Notes under the pieces: generated by a model
What the model was told of the DNA's origin: nothing
The model's input: only the letters and a program-made list of their open reading frames with translations
Database searches by the model: none
Translations under genes and position numbers: made by a program
Shown: positions 15,098 to 20,962 of the stretch, one piece after another
Position numbering within the stretch: position 1 is the first letter of the stretch
How the letters are laid out: each line of letters begins with the position of its first letter
Assembly: GCA_023257325.1 (NCBI GenBank)
Contig: JALRCP010000049.1
Span: 1 to 20,962 of the forward strand
Reading direction: 5' to 3'
DNA: 20,962 bases
Source: Polynucleobacter sp.
GTDB taxonomy: Bacteria; Pseudomonadota; Gammaproteobacteria; Burkholderiales; Burkholderiaceae

Positions 15098-15122
15098 GGA
15101 ACCTGAAATCATTTCAGGTTCC
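15098..15122. terminator. Stem-loop between convergent genes
   Basis: An exact 11-bp inverted repeat, GGAACCTGAAA (15098-15108) and TTTCAGGTTCC (15112-15122), has a 3-nt centre. It sits between the stops at 15074 and 15129. Neither strand has a good T run after it, so it may protect 3' ends or give weak bidirectional termination. Confidence 0.55.
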
Positions 15123-15128
15123 ATTCAA

Positions 15129-15446
15129 TCAGTCTTGAGCTGAAGTAGGTGGCGTGTCGTTGACAGTGGTTTCTCTCACCGCCACTTCAATCCCGCCAAA
15201 CTTACCAGCAACCCAGTTGTACACCTTGCAAGCTAGCCACAGCAAACCAAACCCCACCAAGGCATTCAGAATCAAAGCGGAGATCACGGTGAAACCGGGC
15301 AATTCACCATCGCGCACAAAGGCCACAAACAATGCCAATAAAACAATCGGTACTGAGAAGCTTAGGTAAACCAACACCAAAGTTTTTGCTGTGTGTAGTG
15401 GGTCTACATAAACAACTTCTTTTTTCGTGTATTGGGTTCGGGGCAT
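15129..15446 (-). CDS. Small two-helix membrane protein resembling DUF3566
   Basis: This protein has 105 residues of unknown function. An N-terminal polar segment with VDPLHTAKTLV leads into a hydrophobic helix (about 22-44). A short charged loop (RDGELPG) follows, then a second helix (about 53-72), and then YNWVAGKFGGIEVAV (76-90) and a polar tail. The DP..K element before the first helix and the YN.vA...GGIEV ending recall the DUF3566 type of small membrane proteins known from Actinobacteria and some proteobacterial relatives; this is from memory and only moderately sure. It is preceded by a weak GAG ribosome-binding site and stands alone on the minus strand, 158 bp after moeA. Confidence 0.75.
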   Translation of the reverse strand: MPRTQYTKKEVVYVDPLHTAKTLVLVYLSFSVPIVLLALFVAFVRDGELPGFTVISALILNALVGFGLLWLACKVYNWVAGKFGGIEVAVRETTVNDTPPTSAQD

Positions 15447-15604
15447 GATGAAACTCTGAGCTTTAAAACAAATGTAAAAAAACTGACTAATTGAAGATGG
15501 TTGAATTCTATACTAATTTTAAAAATAATGTTGCGTTGCAATATCCGTTTTGGTGCATGGATTGCTTGCTTGTTTAAAGCAAAAGACCACCTCAGTAAAA
15601 GGCT

Positions 15605-16906
15605 TTAGACCAAGCCCTCAAAAAGAACCACGCCTACGGTGTCGCCTGCTTTGATCTGATCTTGGTCATGTTCTAACACAATGAAGCAATCAGCTTCACT
15701 CATAGAGCGCAGAACCCCCGAGCCTTGGGCGCCTGTGATTCGGACCGTGCGGGCGCCTGTTTCATCGGTGGATAAAATGCCTCGTTGAAACTCGGTGCGA
15801 CCAGGACGTTTACGAATCGCTTCAACAGTTTTGGCTTGCATCATTGGAGGAGCAGTTTCGGTCACGCCGTTCATGCAAAGCAGGGCGTTGCGAACAAACT
15901 GATAAAAAGTCACCATCACAGCCACAGGATTGCCGGGTAAACCAAACAATACGGCTGAGTGATTAGATTTCGGATGCTTGATAGAGCCAAAAGCCATCGG
16001 GCGACCGGGTCTCATGGCAATTTTCCAAAAACTCACATCCCCTAATTCACGCATGATTTGTTTGGTGTAATCAGCTTCACCCACTGAAACCCCCCCTGAG
16101 GTAATCACGGCATCACACACTGACGCAGCTTGGCTGAAAGTTTCGCGCATGACCACGGGGTCATCACGCACCACACCAAAATCATGCAACTCAACACCCA
16201 GGCGGGTTAGCATGCCAAACAAGGTATAGCGATTGCTATCGTAAACACAACCATCCTCTAAGGGTTGACCAATCGAGCGAAGCTCATCACCCGTTGAAAA
16301 AAATCCAACTCGCAGCCGTCTTTTGACGGAAACTGTGCCGATACCCAAAGAGGCAATCAAACCTAGATCAGCGGGGCGAATGATCTTGCCTGCTTTCAAA
16401 GCCGCAAGGCCTTCTTTTAAATCCTCGCCTTTCAAGCGACGGTTATCCCCAGCTCGAACCAGATTGGAGCGAAACCGAATCACATCGCCATCTACTTCCA
16501 CCATTTCTTGAGGTATGGTGGTGTCGCAACCTTGAGGCATTACTGCGCCAGTCATGATGCGCACGCATTGACCTGCAGCCACTTGGCCTGTAAAGGCGTT
16601 GCCAGCGAAGCCTTTACCAATCATGGTGAGGGAAGTGCTATCTGTATTGGTGATCGAGCTTCCTGCAAAAGCATAACCATCCATCGCTGAGTTATCTGCA
16701 GAAGGAACGTTGATCGGAGAAATAATATCTTGAGCTAATACGCGGCCCAAAGCGTCATAGATACTGACGGTTTCTGATTCAAGCGCTTGGGCTGTAGGGC
16801 GCACAAAATCTTGCACAATTTGAATAGCCTGCGAGACTCGCAAAGACTCGGGGTCGTAATCAGACAAACAAGTCACCACAGAATTGAGGGTAGGCAAAGA
16901 AGTCAT
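15605..16906 (-). CDS. moeA: Molybdopterin molybdenumtransferase MoeA
   Basis: MoeA uses adenylated molybdopterin made by MogA and inserts molybdate to give the molybdenum cofactor. From ATG 16906 it has 433 residues. The conserved SADNSAMDGYAF, IMTGAVMPQGCDTTIPQE, RRLKGEDLKEG and SGGVSVGEADYTK segments appear in family order, followed by MRPGRPMAFG and the LPGNPVAVMVTF loop, then the C-terminal beta domain. A TTG at 16918 would add four residues but is less likely. The gene starts 17 bp after moaA, so the two share an mRNA. A mobA gene, often found between moaA and moeA in related bacteria, is absent from this gap. Confidence 0.96.
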   Translation of the reverse strand: MTSLPTLNSVVTCLSDYDPESLRVSQAIQIVQDFVRPTAQALESETVSIYDALGRVLAQDIISPINVPSADNSAMDGYAFAGSSITNTDSTSLTMIGKGFAGNAFTGQVAAGQCVRIMTGAVMPQGCDTTIPQEMVEVDGDVIRFRSNLVRAGDNRRLKGEDLKEGLAALKAGKIIRPADLGLIASLGIGTVSVKRRLRVGFFSTGDELRSIGQPLEDGCVYDSNRYTLFGMLTRLGVELHDFGVVRDDPVVMRETFSQAASVCDAVITSGGVSVGEADYTKQIMRELGDVSFWKIAMRPGRPMAFGSIKHPKSNHSAVLFGLPGNPVAVMVTFYQFVRNALLCMNGVTETAPPMMQAKTVEAIRKRPGRTEFQRGILSTDETGARTVRITGAQGSGVLRSMSEADCFIVLEHDQDQIKAGDTVGVVLFEGLV

Positions 16907-16923
16907 GGATGAGCTCAAGTCAG

Positions 16924-18048
16924 TTAACCGCCAATGTATGACATTTCAACTTTACGAATGCCAGCCAATTCAGGCGAGCCACGCAGTTCAGAGTAGCGGT
17001 CGGTGCGGTGCGACCAAACTTGTGCAATCGCATTACTGATTTCTAGATCAGAATGACCCGCTCGCAATAATGCTTTTAGATCATGCCCTTCGGTGGCGAA
17101 CAAGCACAAATACATTTTGCCTTCAGTGGACAAGCGAGCGCGTGAGCAATCTTTGCAAAACGCTTGTGTCACGCTAGAGATCACACCCACTTCACCTGAG
17201 CCATCAACATAACGCCAACGCTCAGCCACTTCACCTGGGTAGTTGGGGTCAATATTGGTCAAAGGAAAGACCTCATGAATCTTCTGAATCACTTCAGCAG
17301 AAGGGAGTACCTCCGTCATATTCCAGCCATTTGAAGCGCCCACATCCATGAACTCAATGAAGCGCAAAATCACATCGCTGCCTTTGAAATACTTGGCCAT
17401 CGGAATAATTTCATGATCGTTGGTACCTTTTTTAACGACCATGTTGACTTTGATATTTTTGAAGCCCTCTTCACGAGCAGCTTGAATGCCATCCAATACA
17501 TCACCCACCGGAAAGCCCACATCATTCATCTTTTGAAAAGTGGCATCATCCAAACCATCTAAGCTAATCGTCAAGCGACTTAAGCCAGCATCTTTCAGGG
17601 CCCTCGCTTTTTTACGCAATAAACTGCCGTTAGTCGTCAAAGTTAAGTCAAGCGGCTTGCCATCCAGAGTCTTTAAAGAAGCCAACATTTCAATCAGCTT
17701 TTCAACATGCTTGCGAAGCAGGGGTTCACCACCTGTTAGTCGAATCTTTTCAACCCCATGTTCAATGTAAATTTTGGCTAGGCGTGTGATTTCTTCAAAA
17801 CTGAGTAAATCACCATGAGAGAGATACGGATAATCCTTGTCAAAAATTTCTTTGGGCATGCAGTAGGTGCAACGAAAGTTGCAACGATCTGTCACAGAAA
17901 TTCTTAAATCGTGAAGACGTCGACCTCGCGTATCAGCAAGAAGGCCATTGGGTGAGAGCAGTTGTTCCGGAATGGCTGGAACATGACTGTCTACTTTGCG
18001 TTGGCGCTCATCAATGAGGGGTATGACCTTTTCTGACATAGCCCTCAT
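16924..18048 (-). CDS. moaA: GTP 3',8-cyclase MoaA (radical SAM)
   Basis: MoaA performs the first step of molybdenum cofactor synthesis, the radical rearrangement of GTP to 3',8-cyclo-GTP, with MoaC completing cyclic pyranopterin monophosphate. The 374-residue protein shows the radical-SAM cluster motif C56-x3-C60-x2-C63 in [10 protein letters not shown]. The SAM-binding LTGGEPLLR lies at about 104-112. The second, substrate-binding [4Fe-4S] cluster cysteines are C298, C301 and C315 (CKDC...C). The functional C-terminal double glycine is present at 373-374. About 35 residues precede the conserved start, longer than in E. coli. ATG 18039 is an alternative start. It lies 21 bp downstream of rne with no terminator between, so rne read-through probably supplies its transcript. 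Confidence 0.97.
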   Translation of the reverse strand: MRAMSEKVIPLIDERQRKVDSHVPAIPEQLLSPNGLLADTRGRRLHDLRISVTDRCNFRCTYCMPKEIFDKDYPYLSHGDLLSFEEITRLAKIYIEHGVEKIRLTGGEPLLRKHVEKLIEMLASLKTLDGKPLDLTLTTNGSLLRKKARALKDAGLSRLTISLDGLDDATFQKMNDVGFPVGDVLDGIQAAREEGFKNIKVNMVVKKGTNDHEIIPMAKYFKGSDVILRFIEFMDVGASNGWNMTEVLPSAEVIQKIHEVFPLTNIDPNYPGEVAERWRYVDGSGEVGVISSVTQAFCKDCSRARLSTEGKMYLCLFATEGHDLKALLRAGHSDLEISNAIAQVWSHRTDRYSELRGSPELAGIRKVEMSYIGG

Positions 18049-18069
18049 TGTAGAGCCAACTTCAATTTA

Positions 18070-20619
18070 TTACTTTTGGATGGTTTGCTCTTTTCCGCCT
18101 GTTTCCACCAACACCATCGGTTCTGTTGAAAGCTCAACAGGTGGCTTCGGTTGACGTGGTTCGTGACGCACCACTGGTTCAGCCGCAATTTGCGCGCGGA
18201 CTTCTTCAAGCTTTTGATGATCGGTGTTGACCCAAACCATGCCAGCCGATTCAATTACTGAGGATAGTTCAGACGTTTGCAAAGGCTGGAATTCCACTTT
18301 GGGCAAGGGGGTAGGCGCAGCCACCGAGAGCGCTGGAGCTTCATCCACTGGAGCAGAAACAACCGCGGCCACTTCAGGAGAACTTGTTGGCACAGAAAAT
18401 GAGGCCATGTCAGCCACAGGCACAAATGCAGGAGTAGAAGATTCTGTTGCAGGAACAGAAGCAGTAGCCACAGTAGCCGCAACCGTTGTCGCAGAAGCCT
18501 GGATATCGCTGGTGTTTTCTGCATTCGCTTCTACTGAAGCTTCAGAGCGTTCAGCACGATCACGACCACGGTTGCGACCGCGACGGTTGCGACCACGACG
18601 GCGTTCTTCGCCCTCAGCTGTTTCAGAATTGTTAGGAACATCGGTGTGTGTTAACAAATCTTTTGGTTGATCTGATTTGGCCTCTTCAGATTTATTCTGA
18701 CGGGGCTGATTGCGACCATTGCGCTGATTCGGTTGACGCGCTTCCTTGTTTTCAGATTTCTCATCACGATCACCCGCTTCATTTTTATTGCGATTGCGGT
18801 TATTGCGATTGCGATCGCCACGATCAGATTGCTCGTCACGATTGCCACCATGACGACCACCACGACCACCGCTGGCACGTTTGTCAGCAGGTTTCGCTTC
18901 TTCTTTTGAGCCAAACAAGCTCTTAATGAAACCCATCAAACCACCTGAAGAGGATTTTTCACCCGCTACTTTGCGGTCTGCACGAGGCACGCTTGGAGGA
19001 GCTGGCTGGCTAGGACGTACACCTTTTACAGCTGCTTCTTGACGGGGTTTGGCTTCTTCAGCGCGACGATTCAAAATCGTGTCTGATTCAAGTTCCTTGC
19101 TGGCTTCTTCGGCCATAGCGTAGCTGGCCTTAGGATCGTCTAGGCGTGGATCATCATGACGCAAGCGCTCTAATTTGTAGTGAGGTGTTTCAAGATGTTT
19201 GTTCGGTAATAACAAAACATTGACCTTGAAGCGACTTTCAATCTTGATCACTTCGGCACGTTTTTCGTTTAGCAAGAAGGCTGCCACATCGACGGGTACT
19301 TGGCAGTGGATGGCCGCTGTATTTTCTTTCATGGCTTCTTCTTGAATGATGCGCAAGACTTGAAGAGCTGATGATTCTGTATCGCGGATATGGCCTGTGC
19401 CATTACAGCGTGGGCAGGTCACGTTACTGCTTTCAGATAGAGCAGGGCGCAAACGCTGACGTGATAACTCTAAAAGACCAAAGCGAGAAATCTTGCCCAT
19501 TTGTACACGAGCACGGTCATGGCGCAAGGCATCTTTTAGGCGCTGTTCTACATCTTTTTGATTCTTAGAAGACTCCATGTCAATGAAGTCGATCACGATC
19601 AAACCGCCCAAGTCACGCAAACGCATTTGACGTGCCAATTCATCGGCGGCTTCTAAGTTTGTTCTAGCAGCAGTCTCTTCAATGTCTGAGCCGCGCGTTG
19701 ATCTCGCTGAGTTCACGTCAACAGAAACCAAGGCTTCTGTGTGGTCGATCACAATAGCGCCACCAGAAGGGAGAGAGACTGTACGTGAGTAAGCAGTTTC
19801 AATTTGATGTTCAATTTGGAAACGTGAGAACAAAGGCACATCATCTTGATAGCGCTTGACGCGTGACATGTTGTCAGGCATCACTACTGACATGAATGAG
19901 CTGGCTTGTTCGTAAATTTCGTCGGTGTCGATGAGGATTTCACCGATATCAGGCTGGAAGTAATCACGAATCGCACGGATCACCAAGCTGGATTCTAAGT
20001 AAATCAATAAAGGACCTTGATTGCTAGAAGCTGCTTGATCAATCGCCGTCCATAATTGCATCAAATAGCTCAAGTCCCATTGAAGTTCTTCAGCACTTCG
20101 GCCAATACCAGCAGTTCTCGCAATAATGCTCATACCGTCTGGGACGGTGAGTTGCCCCATGGCTTCGCGCAGTTCAGCGCGATCTTCGCCCTCAATGCGA
20201 CGTGATACACCACCGCCCCGAGGATTATTAGGCATCAATACCAGGTAACGACCTGCAAGGGAGATGAAGCTTGTGAGCGCGGCGCCTTTGTTGCCACGCT
20301 CTTCTTTTTCCACTTGAACGATGATCTCTTGACCTTCGCGCAAGGCATCTTTAATGCCGGCTGTGCGAACATCAATACCATCCTTGAAATAGGCTCTAGA
20401 AACTTCTTTGAACGGTAAAAAGCCATGACGCTCTTCACCGTAGTTCACAAAGCAAGCCTCCAAGGAAGGTTCGATGCGAGTGATCACACCTTTGTAGATA
20501 TTGCCTTTACGCTGTTCACGTCCAGATGTTTCAATATCAATATCAATGAGCTTTTGGCCATCAACAATAGCTACGCGCAGCTCTTCTTGCTGGGTAGCAT
20601 TAAACAACATTCGTTTCAT
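18070..20619 (-). CDS. rne: Ribonuclease E
   Basis: RNase E is the main endoribonuclease of RNA decay and processing and the scaffold of the degradosome at the inner membrane. The 849-residue protein has an S1 domain (about 36-120), the 5'-monophosphate sensor (R168, T169), catalytic D301 in VSVDVN and D344 in IVIDF, and the zinc-link CPRC at 402-405, all shifted one or two residues from E. coli. The non-catalytic tail, from about 510, contains a probable amphipathic membrane helix [13 protein letters not shown] (559-571). Two arginine-rich RNA-binding stretches follow (586-641 and 672-691), then an alanine/proline/valine-rich linker, and a conserved-looking end AGMVWVNTD (from about 800). 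The start [17 protein letters not shown] matches E. coli. A GGAG ribosome-binding site lies 8 nt upstream. The long leader suggests autoregulation. Confidence 0.98.
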   Translation of the reverse strand: MKRMLFNATQQEELRVAIVDGQKLIDIDIETSGREQRKGNIYKGVITRIEPSLEACFVNYGEERHGFLPFKEVSRAYFKDGIDVRTAGIKDALREGQEIIVQVEKEERGNKGAALTSFISLAGRYLVLMPNNPRGGGVSRRIEGEDRAELREAMGQLTVPDGMSIIARTAGIGRSAEELQWDLSYLMQLWTAIDQAASSNQGPLLIYLESSLVIRAIRDYFQPDIGEILIDTDEIYEQASSFMSVVMPDNMSRVKRYQDDVPLFSRFQIEHQIETAYSRTVSLPSGGAIVIDHTEALVSVDVNSARSTRGSDIEETAARTNLEAADELARQMRLRDLGGLIVIDFIDMESSKNQKDVEQRLKDALRHDRARVQMGKISRFGLLELSRQRLRPALSESSNVTCPRCNGTGHIRDTESSALQVLRIIQEEAMKENTAAIHCQVPVDVAAFLLNEKRAEVIKIESRFKVNVLLLPNKHLETPHYKLERLRHDDPRLDDPKASYAMAEEASKELESDTILNRRAEEAKPRQEAAVKGVRPSQPAPPSVPRADRKVAGEKSSSGGLMGFIKSLFGSKEEAKPADKRASGGRGGRHGGNRDEQSDRGDRNRNNRNRNKNEAGDRDEKSENKEARQPNQRNGRNQPRQNKSEEAKSDQPKDLLTHTDVPNNSETAEGEERRRGRNRRGRNRGRDRAERSEASVEANAENTSDIQASATTVAATVATASVPATESSTPAFVPVADMASFSVPTSSPEVAAVVSAPVDEAPALSVAAPTPLPKVEFQPLQTSELSSVIESAGMVWVNTDHQKLEEVRAQIAAEPVVRHEPRQPKPPVELSTEPMVLVETGGKEQTIQK

Positions 20620-20918
20620 TTAAATCTCTCCGTACTTCGGCCAGGCAGCCATCGCGGGGTGCGAAACGGAATTGAAGGGATTGTGCGAGACAATCTCTGT
20701 GATGACAAACTTCACTACACTCGCTGACTTCTTCTTATTGGCGTGTCAGCGCGCGCTTAAATTCTTTTATCAGTTTCGCAGTTCGCGGCACTATGCCAGC
20801 CAACTTTGCGTCTCATTACTTCAGGGGAGAGGCGAACCCTGGAAATATCTTTTGGTTATTTCAGACCCAACTTGGCGCACGACGAATCAAACGATAAATT
20901 TGATGTTGCGCAGCAAGA
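20620..20918 (-). promoter_or_regulatory. Long structured 5' leader of rne mRNA (predicted)
   Basis: This 317-bp gap between rne and the divergent gene contains no credible coding sequence. If rne starts from the TATAAT at 20930-20925, its leader is about 300 nt. Visible hairpins on the minus strand are ATCAAA/TTTGAT (20904-20886), a 7-bp stem CGCTGAC/GTCAGCG with a 16-nt purine-rich loop (20751-20722), GATTGT/ACAATC with loop CTCGC (20695-20679), and a small CCG-AAGTA-CGG (20640-20630) that overlaps the GGAG ribosome-binding site. E. coli RNase E controls its own synthesis by cutting a long leader; the same role is inferred here, although the sequence looks different. Confidence 0.55.
20628..20631 (-). 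promoter_or_regulatory. Ribosome-binding site of rne
   Basis: GGAG on the minus strand lies 8 nt before ATG 20619, partly inside a small hairpin. Confidence 0.7.
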
Positions 20919-20924
20919 TAGGTC

Positions 20925-20930
20925 ATTATA
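20925..20930 (-). promoter_or_regulatory. Possible -10 box of rne
   Basis: A perfect TATAAT on the minus strand is the best promoter element in the rne upstream gap, but no convincing -35 box is seen 16-18 bp before it. It lies only 7 bp from the start codon of the divergent gene. Confidence 0.45.
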
Positions 20931-20936
20931 TGTCAT

Positions 20937-20962
20937 ATGAACAGTAATTCGGTAACACAACA
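20937..20962 (+). CDS. First codons of a divergent gene, probably rluC (truncated by the window)
   Basis: An ATG followed by eight open codons (MNSNSVTQQ) runs off the window end, divergent from rne. In many proteobacteria the gene facing rne is rluC, the 23S rRNA pseudouridine synthase, and the short polar N-terminus would fit. The sequence is too short to prove it. No Shine-Dalgarno precedes the ATG. Confidence 0.45.

Noticed and set aside
15547..15600. Possible terminator after moeA
   Set aside because: TTGCTT/AAGCAA can pair, but the stem is AT-rich and no T run follows on the minus strand. I found nothing else in the 158-bp gap that I can support.
18520..18880. Repeated triplet-like blocks that resemble a tandem repeat or CRISPR
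   Set aside because: They encode the arginine-rich RNA-binding regions of RNase E. There is no regular repeat-spacer spacing.
18224..18926. Long plus-strand and alternative minus-strand frames in the 3' half of rne
   Set aside because: They arise from the repetitive arginine/asparagine and alanine/proline-rich tail of RNase E, and their composition is low-complexity.
20672..20947. Plus-strand open frame of 91 codons upstream of rne
   Set aside because: No family resemblance, no ribosome-binding site, and it would overlap the probable rluC start and the rne promoter. The region is better explained as the rne leader.
1..20962. tRNA or rRNA genes, insertion sequences, prophage or CRISPR arrays
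   Set aside because: None could be recognised on either strand. Apart from the toxin-antitoxin pair the content is core genes.

Overview
The window looks like a chromosomal stretch from a free-living betaproteobacterium of the Burkholderiales, most likely Polynucleobacter or a close relative. That rests on remembered protein similarity (MogA, Orn, ThyA, FdxA and RNase E are near full-length matches to well-known family members), on the order rplS / Nudix / CobD-CbiB-like / rsgA / M48 protease / orn, on the order rne-moaA-moeA with a probable divergent rluC, and on a moderate base composition with very tight gene packing. No database search was possible, so the genus is an inference.

Layout, left to right. 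Positions 1-355 hold the 3' end of rplS, closed by a clear terminator. Then come a CoA-pyrophosphatase-type Nudix hydrolase and a CobD/CbiB-family membrane protein (+, ATGA overlap). These converge on rsgA and an M48 (Ste24-type) membrane protease (-). orn starts only 3-15 bp from the protease start and runs the other way, followed by an AEC-family transporter. At 5937-6521 is an AT-rich RelB/DinJ-YafQ toxin-antitoxin module with a perfect 30-bp palindromic operator. It is wedged, with no spare DNA on its 3' side, against mogA (-). Next is pmbA/tldE (+), broken by one extra A in a run of nine. Then folA, thyA and the ATPase of an iron-type ABC transporter form a tight minus-strand group, and the transporter's fused permease runs divergently. 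A thioredoxin-reductase-like ferredoxin-NADP reductase and a 7Fe ferredoxin (-) form a redox pair. A D-2-hydroxyacid dehydrogenase (+), a small DUF3566-like membrane protein (-), and the group rne-moaA-moeA (-) with a structured leader of about 300 nt complete the window. Its last 26 bases hold the first codons of a divergent gene, probably rluC.

Functional themes: molybdenum cofactor synthesis (mogA, moeA, moaA; mobA is not between moaA and moeA), thymidylate/folate metabolism (thyA, folA), RNA turnover and ribosome maturation (rne, orn, rsgA, rplS), iron import without an adjacent binding protein, and low-potential electron transfer (fdxA plus reductase).

This is mostly ordinary core genome. 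I did not find a convincing undescribed system. The points most worth checking are the pmbA A9 frameshift, a terminator for mogA that appears to lie antisense inside the yafQ-type toxin gene, several -10 hexamers placed exactly 6 nt before start codons (possible leaderless mRNAs), and the long rne leader.
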